A stretch of 64,000 nt of DNA, taken from NCBI RefSeq assembly GCF_905404315.1, contig NC_066311.1:3906001-3970000 (forward strand). The letters run 5' to 3'. Origin of the DNA: Leptidea sinapis. Its lineage: Eukaryota; Arthropoda; Insecta; Lepidoptera; Pieridae. The notes below the pieces were generated by a model. It made no database searches. It worked only from the letters and a program-made list of their open reading frames with translations, and was not told the DNA's origin. Of the stretch, positions 21,830 to 35,345 are shown piece after piece (the stretch's first letter is position 1; every line of letters begins with the position of its first letter). A program made the position numbers and the translations under genes.

Positions 21830-23369
21830 CACTGGCCTTCAAAACTAAGTATCACACTTTTAAAATTGGGATAACGTTTTAAGTTAACAAGATATACTTT
21901 CGAAATAAAAAGGACTCCAAAGAGAATTTAATTTTGAACATAAAAACTTTATAGTCGGCAACCTTCTTTTAAGAATTGGCTGAAAAAAAACTTCAAAAAC
22001 AAAACCATTCCTTTTTCAAAGAGGACGTTTCCGAATTACAATTTTAATAATCACATTTTTCTTTCTGTTTTAAATTTTTTTCAAGATCGATGGGTCTTGT
22101 TTTAAAAATTTATGCTAAAAAGCACATAAAATTTATTTATCATGCCTCTTTCAGTTGAAGAATGTCCTAGGATCATGGCTTTTCTGGAACTAGGCATCAG
22201 TATGCGTCGCACTGCAAGAATGGTGGTCCAGAAGGTAAAGCGAAGGTACGAAGAGACTGGACACCATCTGAGGAGACCTTGTAATAGCAGACCCAGGTGT
22301 ACCAGTGCCCGAGAAGATCGTTATATTATTTCCACTGTGTTAAGAAATCGCCACCAAAATCTAGTTGAAGTCCAGCAACAGCTACTTTAGACCCGGAGGG
22401 ACTACATTAGTGACAGTACAGTGAGAAGAAGACTTGCTGAAGCAAATTTGAAACCCTGAAGACCAGCGAGTGGCCCAAAACTCGCGAGCATCGAGTAGCG
22501 AGACTGCGATACGCCCGTGAACACATGCGGTGGGATGAAGAAGAATGGTCAAGAATTTTGTTTGCAGATGAGTCTCGATTCTCCCTTCACACTTCTGATG
22601 GAAGGCGAAGTGTTTACAGGCGACCTGGTGAGCGATACCTTCAAGCCTGCATCTCAGAAAGAGACAATACGGTGGAGGCAGTGTACATGTATGGGTTAGC
22701 ATATCTTCAGAAGGTCGCACAGAGCTAGTAGCCATAGAAAATGGCACCCTCACTGGGCAAAGATATGCTCAAGAGATTCTCAATGAGTATGCAGGGCCGT
22801 ATTTAGCAAATATGGGTGATGGATCGATGCTGATGCATGATAATGCCCGACCACACACGGCTCATATCGTACAAGAGTATATTCAGGAGGTCGGTATCAG
22901 CGTGATGGCTTGGCTATCAAGAAGTCCTGATCTCAACCCGATTGAACACGCCTGGGATGAGCTTGGGAGGCTAGTCAGAAATCGCTGACCATCACCTACT
23001 ACCCTCAGGGCACTAAAGCAGGCCCTGGTAGAAGAATGGGAGAATATTCCCCAACATCGGCTCCGAAACCTAGTGTTCAGTATGCCAAACCGGCTCGAAG
23101 CTCTAATCAGAGCTCGAGGAGGCAATACCAGTTATTAAAAAATTAAATAACATGTACTACATTTTAGTTGAATTATTTTACACTAAACTAAAAATGTATA
23201 TTTTCATTGTTTTATCTTTTTTAAGTTAAAAATGTTACTAATGTATAATTTTAGTTTCTAAGAATTAAAGCCTATAAAATTTGCAACAAAACGTTTTTAA
23301 TCTTAAATCTCTATAGTTAAGAAAAAAAATTAACTTAAAAAGTGTGATACTTACTTTTGCAGGCCAGTC
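21830..23369 (+). mobile_element. Tc1-type transposon (DD34E), inactive
   Basis: Left end CACTGGCCTTCAAAACTAAG and right end (reverse) GACTGGCCTGCAAAAGTAAG, followed by TATCACACTTTT on both, form terminal inverted repeats. TA flanks both ends (21828-21829, 23370-23371). Length 1540 bp. Contains a broken transposase gene. Inserted next to a family C repeat. Confidence 0.88.
22142..23138 (+). pseudogene. Tc1 transposase pseudogene
   Basis: Starts MPLSVEECPRIM with a paired-like HTH region (LGISMRRTARM), then a YEETG...RPRC linker. The catalytic core is in other frames: first Asp in FADESRFSL (22567), second Asp in MHDNARPHTA (22839), and Glu in SPDLNPIEHAWDELGR (22944). The last two are 34 residues apart, the DD34E spacing of Tc1. 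At least two frameshifts separate the N-terminus (frame of 22142), the first Asp and the rest, and an in-frame TGA lies at 22986. The frame resumes to a stop at 23136. It cannot make an active enzyme. Confidence 0.88.
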
Positions 23370-23459
23370 TATATATATATACTGCACTCGTTAAGTAATT
23401 CAAAACGTTTCAGTAATTTTTGTGCATCGTTTCGCATACATTGTATAAAATGTATGTCT

Positions 23460-23780
23460 AATATATAAAATTCTCATGTCGCGGTGTTTGCAGTTAAACT
23501 CCTTCGAAACGGCTTGACCGATTCTCATGAAATTTTGAGTGCATATTGGGTAGGTCTGAGAATCGGACAACATCTATTTTTCATCCCCTTAAATGTTAAG
23601 GGTGGTCCACGCCAAAATGTTTTTTTTTTTAATTTTTTTTGACATTTTTTTTTAAATTTGATTATGAGTCAGCATTAAAAAATACATACAACTTCATATT
23701 TTCACCCATCTACGATCAACAGTTACTTTTGTATCGCGATTTTAATATCGGCAATACAACGTTTGCTGGGTCAGCTAGTT
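23460..23780 (-). repeat. Repeat family C, full copy
   Basis: Reverse copy of the 13.6-kb element: TATATAAAATTCTCATGTCG to AACGTTTGCTGGGTCAGCTA, including the CTACGATCAACAGTTACTTT block. Closely similar along its length. Confidence 0.7.
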
Positions 23781-23782
23781 AT

Positions 23783-23970
23783 ATATGAAATTCTCGTGTC
23801 ACAGTGTTTGTTGCCCTACTCTTCCGAAACGACTTGATCGATTTTTATGAAATTCTATATGCAGGTGTATTTGGTAGGCCTGAGAATGGGTCGTAATCTA
23901 TTTTTTAACCTCATAAAATTTTTATTCTATTTGTTTCTATGGTGCTACGTTTACCGAGTCAGCTAGTAGG
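23783..23970 (-). repeat. Repeat family C, internally deleted copy
   Basis: ATATATGAAATTCTCGTGTC at one end and TTTACCGAGTCAGCTAGTAG at the other, directly abutting the previous copy in the same orientation. Confidence 0.6.
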
Positions 23971-24509
23971 TATAATATAAAATGCTGAAACTGTAAGTAT
24001 AGATTTTCAAGAGTGCCAATGAGTTTCGTGCCACTTGTTCTCATTAACAAATTTATCCGAAGCGGTGGTAAAATCTTTGATATTCGTAATATGTATAATT
24101 TTAACTTAAGTGAATCAATGAATTTACTTTTTTTCTATAGCAATTTATAATACCAAATAGGTAAAAATATACGAAATTATTGTTCGCTGTAACAGTTCCG
24201 TGTAGAGCTGTTGAGTGAGGAATTTGTTGACTGTTGCCACTTCCTAAATGTATTCATTCAGCGCAACGTATGGACGATGTTTGGTTTTGTTTTCTGATAC
24301 AAACTTCGATGGTCCAATAACAATCCGTTGTTTTCACATATCAGTCTTTGTTGCGGACTCTCACCTCGGAGTCCCCGGTTCGATTCTCACTCGCCACGTA
24401 CCACTGTTGTTTCGGTACAGTACAGTTATAGAACAGTATTCTAACGTCATACTAGGGCGCCTGAATCGACGCACGCACACATATAAATGATTTATACGGC
24501 CGCAACGCA

Positions 24510-24720
24510 ATCTTAGCAATATTTTTAAAAGTTGCAACCTGGCGGGTATAGGCCTCTTCGAAAAGTTCCCATGGTTTTCTAGTCTTTGCTTTTGTAGTTC
24601 AGTCCTTTCCAGCATTTTTTTTAATTTCGTCAACCCAGCGTTCCTTAGGACGACCCGCAGCTCTGTTTCCACTTGGACCTGCCCAGTTTATAGCCATTAG
24701 CCAAAAACGTCCATCTTTCA
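24510..24720 (-). mobile_element. LINE reverse-transcriptase C-terminal fragment
   Basis: Minus-strand reading: KDGRFWLMAINWAGPSG, NRAAGRPKERWVDEIKK and, after a change, KPWELFEEAYTRQVATF. This is the GRP..RWVDEI tail of an endonuclease/reverse-transcriptase protein, related to that at 46.27-46.5 kb. It is broken by stops. Confidence 0.65.
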
Positions 24721-25429
24721 TCGCTCAATAACACGACTGAGCTAATAATAAATCACCTAAATACCTATTACTGTGGTTTTTTAATGTAAAGATTAAAAGG
24801 AGGTTAATTGTTATTGCTTATTTTTTTTTAGTTTGTTAAGTTAAGAATTTTGTTTTTCTTTTGTCTTTTTGATGTACTTAGATTATAATGGGGCTGACAT
24901 GTACATACGTATAAAAGCCCCTAAATCAATAAAGAAAAAATAAATAAAAAAATAAATACCTATAAACCGTAAATTCGGCATTAGAGTGAGAGCACACGCT
25001 TTTGTCCTCTAATTCCATAAAAACAAACAATTAACCATGTTCATGTACTTTCTATGATTTGGAAAGTGCTCGTCTGAAAACGACCATTACGACGCATTGG
25101 TTGAGTCTTGTTATTAATATTATAACGTTTGTAAAGCATCTCGTACAATGTCAATACATTACATAAGCCTTGAAAGCATAATTTTACCTTTCCATACTTA
25201 CATCACACGCAGTCGATAAAATTATTTTATCGACACTTGGACCAGAGACAGACAGGCAATTTAATGCTTATTCAAACTTTAGCATTATTGAATCATCAAA
25301 TAGTGTAATCTGTTGATTTTGCTTCCAAAATTTGAAGAAAATTCTTTGCCTGAGCGATAGAAATCTATTAACTTGAGTCTTTTGATAAATAACGTAACAG
25401 TTAAAATAATGACAAATATCTCGGCATTT

Positions 25430-25600
25430 GAGTCTCGTGCCAGAGTTTGGCGAGTCAACATTTCCTGAGGATGCCTCGTGTAGAGGCGAAACACGTGTTG
25501 AATTGTTTAAAGACAAATATTGGCGGAATGAATAGGTACAAAAGAAAACTCAAAACATTTGGATAATTATGGATTTCCGCAAAGCAACGCCTACTTCAAT
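25430..25600 (+). repeat. Repeat family E copy
   Basis: CGAGTCAACATTTCCTGAGG, CTCGTGTAGAGGCGAAACAC, ACAAATATTGGCGGAATGAA and ATGGATTTCCGCAAAGCAAC recur at 44.5-44.78 and 48.08-48.16 kb, with a fragment at 31.32 kb. No ORF. Confidence 0.65.
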
Positions 25601-26840
25601 AAATTTTGCAATACCAAATGGCTTTAACTTTTTTTATGAATGCAAACATTTTTCATAAATACCCTTGAAAGTCATCTAGGAGAATCCTTTTACTTCTGAG
25701 TAACTCTGCTGTCCTTCCTTCGTACGTTTGTCTGCGTGTATTGGTGAGTTGTATCTCAAAAACTGCAATACTTTGACATCAATTTATACAGGATGTGTTA
25801 TTGTTGCCGCTATAACAATAAAACCATGAATTTGGGATAATGTGCGAGGTAGGGAACACTATTGATCGGTTTTTTATTACTATAAATATTATCTGTTCAT
25901 ATATGATCATAACTAATCATAATTTCATTCAAATCTGTTGAGCCGTTTATGCGTGATAATGATAGTAGGGTTCAAAGTTAAATTTCGGTTCATTATTTAA
26001 CAGTTGGTAACAGAGCACCTTATGGAAGGCTTCGAGTCGTGACGCAAACGTATTTGTCGCACGTGCTGTATTTTGTAGTCGTCTCCGTGACGAACTCGGC
26101 TGGTATGCATCGTGATTCAGACGGAAAACCTATATATATTCACTGTTTATATAATCCACTACCCGTTTGACTACAACCTGAACGATTGACTGAACACTCT
26201 CCAAAACTCAATCGTCGACTGTTTCCCTTGTGAGCGATAGCCCAACGTATTCGCCGATCATCTAAAGTGCAATTTCGGGCATAGTTCGAAATTTATTACA
26301 TGCCGGGTTCACATATAATGAATTAGCCTTTCCCGCCCGCTTCGCTGGGCGAATTTTAAAAGAAAATAAATTAATTAAGGAACGTTGGAATTAAAAAAAT
26401 AACTAGCCATAAACCATCTATCAAATCCATAAATTTCGCATCAAATGGTGGTAGTTTCATGTCGATAATATCAGTGGTTAAGGCGTGATTGTGTCTATAT
26501 TGAGACTACGGCAAAATAAAGCTAAAGAACGAAAGAGAAGAAGGGAGACCTTTACCTAATTAATGTTATGTGGACGCTCTCCGCCGGACGCAACATGGCG
26601 GTCTTTTTACACGAGTCAAAGGACCTCGCCGAGTGCGGGTTCGGACAATGCTGAGCCAACGTGAAGAGCCTGTATTGACTATAGACTCAAACTTATAATG
26701 TAATGTTATTCTTTTCTGCAAGATGGAAATACTGGTAAAATTTCTAGGAGATTCACAAAATCTGGCCGAGACTAACAATTTAAAAAATCTTATTTATATT
26801 TGAGTACTGAAGCGAAACAATCAACAAATGTTTGCACTTA

Positions 26841-26907
26841 CTGTGATTGGTTTAAGACCCCTAGCTTAGTAACCATGGTCACTAACCACTGGGCTGAGAA
26901 GTTGTGA
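26841..26907 (-). repeat. Truncated tRNA-like SINE (58-kb family)
   Basis: ACCCCTAGCTTAGTAACCAT...GGTCACTAACCACTGGGCTG matches the A-box half of the SINEs at 58.7-59.1 kb. Confidence 0.5.
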
Positions 26908-28269
26908 AATAATACCACCAAAATGTACTTGGTATGTCCGAGGAATGTATCAGAGAGTACAAATTGTCTAACACCGAGGACCTTGGCTTGTGACGTTCAT
27001 CGGCTAGATCGCTTCACATTCGTTCACACTCGGCGCTGGAATGTCGTTTGTCAATGATCGAGTGACGTCATACCGATTATGGTTGTCCGAAATTTATAGA
27101 TAAACGAAGAGATATATGATTTATAAGCCCTGAAAAGGCGGTGAATAGCTTCCAAGAGGCCAATCAAGACATTGCTCAGAAAGACTGTAACAACTGATTT
27201 ATACCATGACTCCAAAGAATGCAAGTGTATAAATAGTGAAGGGGCATACTTCTAAGAAGAATAAATATAAACATAATATGCGACATTATGTATGACAATC
27301 AAGAAACCTACAATATGTCCTAAGTTCAAATACCAATAGGTCAAAACAGAGATGAAGTGAAAAACGACGCCACCAAAGCGTTCCATAGATCGGTTATTGA
27401 AATGCTAAGAGCAGGAATCTAGTTAAATTATCAATTCGCATATTTAGGATCGCTTTTATGTATACATATCGACAAAATATTGCTCGCCAACGAGTGACAT
27501 ACATTCATTACTACCTGAGTCTATAGTTATTCATTGTTAGTCTTTTAATTATCACATTTAATGGTATCATGAACTTAATGAGCTTAAATGTTATCTCATT
27601 AAAGTGATCTTTGTTATGGATCCTATTTATATTTATCATTCGTAAGTTTATTAAAATCTTAAACTAGGAAAGTTAATACTAGTAATCTTTAGGTAAAACT
27701 TTTGGGTAAAAATCTAAGAATCAAAGGTGACGTAAGATGTAAATGTTTATATATCTGTAGTTGTTCTCGTTTGGCTCGGTTCAGGAATTTTATATCAAGT
27801 ATTGGATCATCCGCCCGACGTGCTTCGTCGAACCCATTGCGTTCTGTTTAATTTGATTATAACTGCGCTGAATGTTGTGTGTCAGCGGATCGGAATGTGA
27901 GAGGAAATCACGTTGGCTCCTAAAACACTTCCTTTATCGGAGCGGATAGTCTGGTAATCCTTGAACCCTTTGTCTGGACATTATTATAAAATTTTGCCCC
28001 GTTACAATGAATTGTAAATTATAAGACCACATGCCCATCACAATGAAACCTCCTGAATTAGTTCTTAGTCGTGAAATGATAAACTGTAACCATTTTAACT
28101 ATTGATAAAAAGAGAAAAGTCCTAAAGTATTTTGGCGTATGTGAATGACTCTCAAAGACAGAAAGAAAAAGTAAGAATCTGAAAATTAATGTGCAGTTCT
28201 TAGAATGGAAAGACATATATAAAATCCTTGGACCCTTTTGACATCTACACCTATATAGATATTTTAACA

Positions 28270-28303
28270 TTATACACACACATATATATATATATATATA
28301 TAT
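28270..28303. repeat. CA/TA microsatellite
   Basis: Simple ACACAC followed by a (TA)n run. Confidence 0.9.
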
Positions 28304-31300
28304 TTCTCCAGCAATATACTACTTTTAGCGAAATTTTGGATCAAAATTTAAATACTTAATACCAGGTTTGTTGGGCCAAACTAAAAGAAATTTAAAGACG
28401 TTCTGAACACTTAGTTTTGAGATCGGAATTAGTCTAAATTCTGGCCATGGTTTAAGATAAACATCGGAGCAATGGGCAGTCCTATTTGTTGCATTACCTT
28501 GAACATTTAACTTCTATGTATTTTGTTGGTAAATGATACATTGTTCAAAATTAAATTAACACGGAGGCTATTTTTGGCAATCTTGGTAGGATTCCTGTCT
28601 CTGGCGACTAAAAGTGTTCGAAAATTTAAGCGGAGAATTTAGATATGCGTTCGACACAGTTTATTGCAAATATTCAGATCGGGTTGATATACTCATACAA
28701 GACCGCTCGAATGCTGGGTGTGCATTATGGGAGCGATTTGGATTAAAATATTTCCCGGCCGATATTTATAGATCAGGAATGTGTGCGTGTACGTCTGTCG
28801 GTATGTGTGAGACTGCGTGGCACCGCCCCACAGCAGACGAGCTCGACATTTGGCGCATTCCTGGCGTGGCATATATAGCAGAAAATGCTAATCTTTAATG
28901 TTCGTTAGCCGTGTCTACAGTTCTCATAACTTAAAATGCGGGTTGATGCAGCTTCTGCACTCGTTACTCTGATGAGGTTTTTTATGATTTATTTAATTCC
29001 TCTTTTTAACATACACAAGTAAGCCGAAAACTTCGAGTTAAACCTTCTGGGTAGAAGAGAAAAATTAAAATTTCTCTTTGCTTGTCGTATATATATTGTA
29101 TCTACGCTGAGAATAAACTATAAAGATGCAAACTTAATTTTCTTGATTTTTTTATATTGAATCAGTAAGTTGACGATTCTAAATCATTAAGCTTCTCTGC
29201 TGGAAATCCGGGATTGCCATGATGGCAAAATGATTTTGCCATTTTTCTCGAAATGCATGACTTAAACTTGTAATATTCCAGTACCTATTGCGAAAATTTT
29301 CTAAAATCAAATAAAACATAACCGATCCTATAGTGGCCGGACAAAGATAAAGAAAGAGTGTGGGGCAAAGTGAAACAGATGAAGGCAAACATATATACAT
29401 CAGTATACTGTTATTGCGAGATTGTAAGTTTTAGTTGGAACATTTCTCAGTAATCCGGTTAGGTTAATACTAATAATACCCCATAATCTAGGGATTATCA
29501 GGATCTTTGTAATATATTATGTTTCATTGATAAACATACAGATTTGTGTCCTTTTTATCGCAGAAGAGGACAAATGAGTACCGGTTCTATACCTATTGCG
29601 CCACTGACTATTGGCTTTTTATACGCCTATTACTCTTATAAACACAAAGATAAAGAAAGTAATTTCATTAGGTGTGATAGGATTCTATACTATTAATTGT
29701 ACTGCTGGGTGCAATCACCTCAAATGATTTTCTTAATTCTGCTTATTTTGTGACATTGCCCAAGATTTATTACAGAGTCTCCACCTATGAGCGTATCTCT
29801 ACGAATCTATTCCTAGTAATGATTTCTACGAAAAAATGCTCTATCGCTTCACAAATCTCGAACGATAAATATTTCCACTCGCGCATAAACAAGTCTTGTT
29901 TTAATTCTGTCAATTATTCGAGGCCGTATAAAGATGTGCTCGACTAGAAATGTGATTTTGTCACGGGACTTTTCACCTGGCGGAATGTCGTAAAATGTTG
30001 ATAAAATAGCCTGGGCCCTAAAGCAAGCAACTTTCGCAGTTCTATTTGCGGCGGCAGTGCGTTGGCCTTCTCTGCTTCCCGAAGAGTTGCAACGACTTTG
30101 CAATATATTAGCTACTTTACTTTACTGCTTAGTTTTGATGTATTATTTTAAATGGACAATGAGGAACATATTTAACTTTTTTGGCTCTATCTATCTGTGA
30201 TTTGCTTTTATAGGTTGATTTTAACTTCTGTTCGTGCAATCACATCACAGTCTTTACATTTGTGAATAGTGCCTAGGTCAATACCAAATCTGGATGTATC
30301 ACCACCCAAAATACCAATAAGCAATTTTCTCTTGTTTCTTGTACAATGGTATGGAACCCTTAATCTGTGAATTCGACTCGCACTTTACCGCTTTTTAAAA
30401 TATGCAAGCAAACCATGACACACCTTCAACAAATATTTATTCTAAACAATAACCTTTGCAACACAAACTATCAGTGAATTTATCGTGTGAATTTGCCAAT
30501 CCGTGTGTAACGCGTCATTGAAATACAATTTTATCATAATTTATCAGAAAAAGCCTAAACCAGCGAATCAATTGCGGAATGCGATTATTACGATAGAGGT
30601 TATGCTTTGAATACCTTAGCTGTGACGCGAATTTACCCAATTTATTGCAACTTTATCATAATCAACTTACGCAATGTATTAAATTGTCAATATCTATACA
30701 TATAATGAAAACTTGATCTAAAATCGATATTTATCAAAAAAAAAATATGCTCGTAATGTTGTAACCGAAGTCTAAAAACAGTTTTAAAATAACAGAGTCA
30801 TTTGTAATAATACGCTGAAGGTAAATAAGTTGTTGACAAGACGAAATCGTTACTATGTATTTTTTTATGTTATTGTATTGCTTTTTTTAGCGAATGTGAT
30901 TTATTTCATTGAAATTCACTGATAAATATATTCATAAATTATTTTATTTATGAGGAAAAGGTGGTGGCTGCTGCGAAACGTTGAAGTGTTGAGGCATTCA
31001 TTTTGGAATGGGTGGTAGTTTTTAGACTTTCAATAATTCACATCCTATTTTGAATAAAAAAAATTGAATTTGAATATTTGAATTTGAATTTGTTTACTTA
31101 ATTGCGCTTTGTAAGTCGATAATCACGCTTATCAATGGTATGGCATCGCAATAGGTAATCTGTAATTTCAATTGAGTAATTTGAATAATTTATACAAGAG
31201 GCAACAGTAATCTAATTTATCATTGATTACGTATTGTTTATTGACAGACCTTAAATTCGGACCTAAAAGAAAATTAGACAGAGTTATATTTTTCGGCTTC

Positions 31301-31321
31301 TTGCACTGGTATCAAATATTT

Positions 31322-31375
31322 CGTACCAGAGTTTCTCCGCCTCGTGTAGAAGCGAAACACGTGTCGAATTGGTTT
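31322..31375 (+). repeat. Repeat family E fragment
   Basis: CGCCTCGTGTAGAAGCGAAA followed by CACGTGTCGAATTG matches the family core. Confidence 0.55.
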
Positions 31376-31507
31376 CATAAGAGTTTAACATTACCAACTA
31401 ATCCGGAACTTCGGTCGGGGCCGATTCTTCCGTGGAGGACTTGTATAACCCCCTACTCAGTCCGTGCGGATGGGAGGGAGCTGCATTCTGCATGTATACT
31501 AACGATT

Positions 31508-31776
31508 TGGTTGGTAATTGAAACTCCGTGCCCACGGTGATAAGCGCAAATGCAGTGCCGCTCAGGATTTTTGAAAAACCCAAAATTTCTATCAGCACTA
31601 CAATTACGCTCGTTACCTTGAGACACAAGATGTTAACTCGCATTTGCCCAGTAATAGCTACGGCGCCCTTCAGACCAAAACACAATAATACTTACACATT
31701 ACTGCTTCACGGCAGAAAAAGACGCCGTTCTGGTATCCATAATCTAGCCGGCATCCGGTAAAGGAGCCCACCGGCC
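31508..31776 (-). repeat. Retroposon family A
   Basis: GCAGTGCCGCTCAGGATTTT, ACGGCGCCCTTCAGACC, ATTACTGCTTCACGGCAG and ATAATCTAGCCGGCATCC in order, reverse orientation; the 3' tail is lost. Confidence 0.7.
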
Positions 31777-32040
31777 TGGTTAGCGGAATTAACACTTAAG
31801 ATAACAAACATAACAACATAACTAGAGATTATTCTGGATTTCGCAAAATACGGCCAAATTCAAGAAATTTTCTTTTATGTCATTCTTCTTGGCACTCTCT
31901 TCCCATTTTAAATGTTCTGTGCCTGAAGGGTACCTTGGCTGTAATTTTGACAGTGTTTACCTATTTCTATTGCCGGTATAACAACAAATACTAAAATGCA
32001 ACATGGCTGATTTTTAAAAAAAGTAGGTATACTGGTACAA

Positions 32041-32350
32041 CAGTACCTCTTTAATCCGAAGTACGAAAATTTTACCCCCCGTTCGGATTCTTGAAGCGTT
32101 CGGATTGTAGTACAGAGACTCCGCAGGGTATTTTTTGTGATATATAAAAGAAATAGTATTATGAAATTTTAAATATATGTGAACATCTATAATCGTAACA
32201 TTTATTAAACATTTTTTTAGTAATCCAATATTTTGGTTTTTACGTAAAAGTATTTTTCTGGCACAGGAATGTCTCCTTGGTCAGTCCAGTCAAGGCATGT
32301 ATTTATTGAGTAGGGCGTTCGGATTGGAAGGGGTTCGGAGTAAGGATAAG
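32041..32350. mobile_element. Degraded pogo/Tigger-like remnant
   Basis: Left CAGTACCTCTTTAATCCGAA, internal GTTCGGATTCTTGAAGCGTT, right GGCGTTCGGATTGGAAGGGG. The repeated ATCCGAA/TTCGGAT words in inverted order resemble the ends of Tigger-like elements such as that at 57.4 kb. Ends are uncertain. Confidence 0.4.
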
Positions 32351-35264
32351 TTTTTTTTTATAATTAGTGTTTATTATTATATAGCAAGGTGACCCATCCG
32401 GATACTTTGCACTCAATCAACGGTCACATTAGAAAAGTCCAACGAAATAATAATACATGGCGCATGCTGAAATCGTCTGGATGCGCGTAAATAAACAAAT
32501 TAGTTGATCAGTATTTTTTAAATATAAAAGCAGAAAATCTTAGTTGTGCAATGAACCTTTGTGAAATAATATATGGAGATAAGTTTTTTTTGGGTTGTTT
32601 ATTATGGAAAATTAATCTCGACCACTCGTTTTTCGCAATTTAAGCACTCTAAACACATTATCGCCCCCCAGGTGACCTATGACGGCGTACGAATGCTTGC
32701 GACCTGCTTAGGTGTTTCCCAACAATTCCTTCTACATATTATGCTTCATAATTTACGCAATCTACTTTCATTACCTGACTAAACGACTGCACACACACAG
32801 AATATAAACTTTTACTCGAGTCCTTAAGTGTTTTACAAATAAAATGCAAGTGAACGCAAAATATCACAAAGTTACGTAAGAAATTGGTACTAGTTTCGTG
32901 TTGTTTACTAAAATTATAGCGACAATAAAAATTCCTTCGCGTTTGATTGGAATCGGCGTGTCACACGCGTGTGCGTTTGTGTGTGTGGGTGTGCATGTTT
33001 GCGATTAGGGATTCCGTGACATGGGTCACCGTTTCTAAGAACTCGACTTGTCTTTAAGTCCGCGTCCCGGTGACAGGACTGGTTTTGCCTTTCCACTGTA
33101 CAGAGAAACATTGTAATATCCGTGCGTCTCGCTCTATCGCGCAGGCAACGATGCTCCGTCCCTTTCATCGCAATGCAATGGATGCGCGCGCGCATGCCCT
33201 CTATCCCCTCGATAAGAACAATATTGAGTACTTTCAGTAGCTGTCTGAGTAACGAATTTCCATTGAAGCCGTGCTTATGTTAATGTTTTTGATTACATAT
33301 ATATTTACACAATCGGTGAATTCAAACTGATGAAGATTGCAGCGATATATTTGCAAACACTTTATAATATGAGCATGTTTTTTATTTAGATTCAAAGCAA
33401 TGTGGAAATTACAAAATTGTACAACACCTGGCGTTTAAATGAGTTCTCTTTGCGACCTCTACTTTAGATATATGTTACCAACAGTGCCGCACTTTTGAAC
33501 AAATTATCTAGTCCCAATTTAATCGTTTTAACAGTATCTATTCTATGTTATGATAAATTCAACTAACTATCCTATAAGTACATTATTCTACATATTTCAT
33601 CCATGACTCAGAAACAAATATTATTTCATCGTATGAATTCGGGACTCTGAAGATTAGAAGTCAGGGTCACCAACCAAGTTTTTTTTAACATAATATTAAA
33701 ACACTTTCACGGCCGAACGGTAGCTTGACACGGAATACTGTCGAATTAAGGCTTGCTCTTCGCGTCATTATGCTCGTTTCGCTTGGAGTATGTGTTTAAC
33801 AAAATCACCAATAATGGCGTCACGCAAAGCAAATGTCAGATTTAAGAGTTCTTGACGAGAAGTGGTTAGTGAAACTGGATTCCAACGCTTGCAAAATATT
33901 TAAGTAAACAATAAACTTGGGCTCTGATAAATGGACAAAGCTTTGCTACAACATTGTTGAAGGGAACAGCTTTTATTTGGGTGCTTTTTCCAGTGTTACA
34001 TATTTGAAGCTCTCTCAATGCCTCCTACTGATTCATAGTAAAGTAATGCAAATAAACTGCTGAAAGATTTTGTTAATGTTATACCAAATTCTATACTTAG
34101 TTACCTTTCAACGAACTGGTATGGGTCTAATTTATTCTTACTTGGAACAATTCGTGGAAGATTTGATTAGAAAATAGAAATTGCAGGCTGGAATGTAATG
34201 ACAATGGTAAAATTCAATTTTTATCGTAACAAAAAAAAAAACTTCAATTACTGAAGAGATTATAACAAAAACACAAACAAAACGACAATTAGAATCATTT
34301 AGAACAATTAGAAATTACGATTAAAAATATATATACTCCAAAACACCATCACTTCTTTATTTAGTTTATTATTATCCCAATTGGTCTAATTTATTCCGAC
34401 TAGGGCTAGTAAATGTTTGCTATTTAAATTAATAAAAAAATTGTACCAATAATTATTATACAGATAAAATATAGAAGCTTCATGAAAGTCGGTGCTATTT
34501 AAGTATCTGTGCGTGGTAAATATTCATTTGTATAGTCTCCAAATGATTCACCTATATAATAGGAAGCAGAAAACTCATCGTAAAACCTTCATTTAGTAAT
34601 GTATTTTCTAATGGATTCATTAGTTTATTGCATTGCTTTTACGCCCGTTGGATTAGTTTGCTTGTATTTAACGGAGCTGAATAGGGAATGACTGCTATTA
34701 GCTGCTGTAGAAGTAAATAGAGTAACAGTAATTGCAGAAGATAAATTTTGATTACTACTGTTAGACCAACATTTTAAGGCCTTACATTTGTGAAGGTGGT
34801 CATTGCCGTCTCAGAATTTAAGAAAATAATAGAAATTCATTGGAAATAAAATTGCAATGTTTGGACATAAAATCCATTGCACTATGATATGAGCCAAGAC
34901 ACAGGGATACAGTAGGCGCCATTTGTTACTAGTTCTAACAAAGAAGCTGACTTCTGTACCCAAGGTTCTGTACAATTTTGGTTTTTCCTTCACTTGTCCT
35001 ATATGATACTTTGCTGCTCGCTTAATTTCCAACGGAAAACCTAAAGATTTTAATTTAAATATGGAGTCTTTATAGGACAAACGGTATATGAGGTGATGAT
35101 ATAAAACCCTGAAGACCGAAAGAAATACAACAAAATGTCGTCCTAGCAACATTGTAACATCGTTCCACAGAGCTAAGTAATCTGCGCGAAACAAAAAGGG
35201 TATTTGCTTGTGTTCAATTATAAGTCTCGGCTCCACAATATAGTTTTTGTGTGGCTAGGAGTAT

Positions 35265-35345
35265 TCAGGTCCGGTAGTCGGCGCCGGCCACGCCCCTCCC
35301 TTCTGCAGCCTGGACCCGTTACAAGCTATCAATAATTACTGTGCC
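35265..35345. other. GC-rich island inside intron 1
   Basis: A short stretch with GGCGCCGGCCACGCCCCTCC (GC-box/KLF-like) in an AT-rich intron, 1.3 kb before exon 2. No reading frame or repeat recognised. It could be an intronic regulatory element or a remnant of unknown origin. Confidence 0.3.

Noticed and set aside
24361..24410. tRNA gene around CCCCGGTTCGATTCTCAC
   Set aside because: Only a B-box-like word is present; no A box at the right distance and no cloverleaf.
28614..28898. 94-codon frame as a gene
   Set aside because: No recognisable domain, no start or splice context, and a length within chance for a long intron.
34811..35236. 141-codon minus-strand frame as a gene
   Set aside because: No domain recognised, composition as in surrounding DNA, no splice or promoter context. 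Kept open only as a chance frame.
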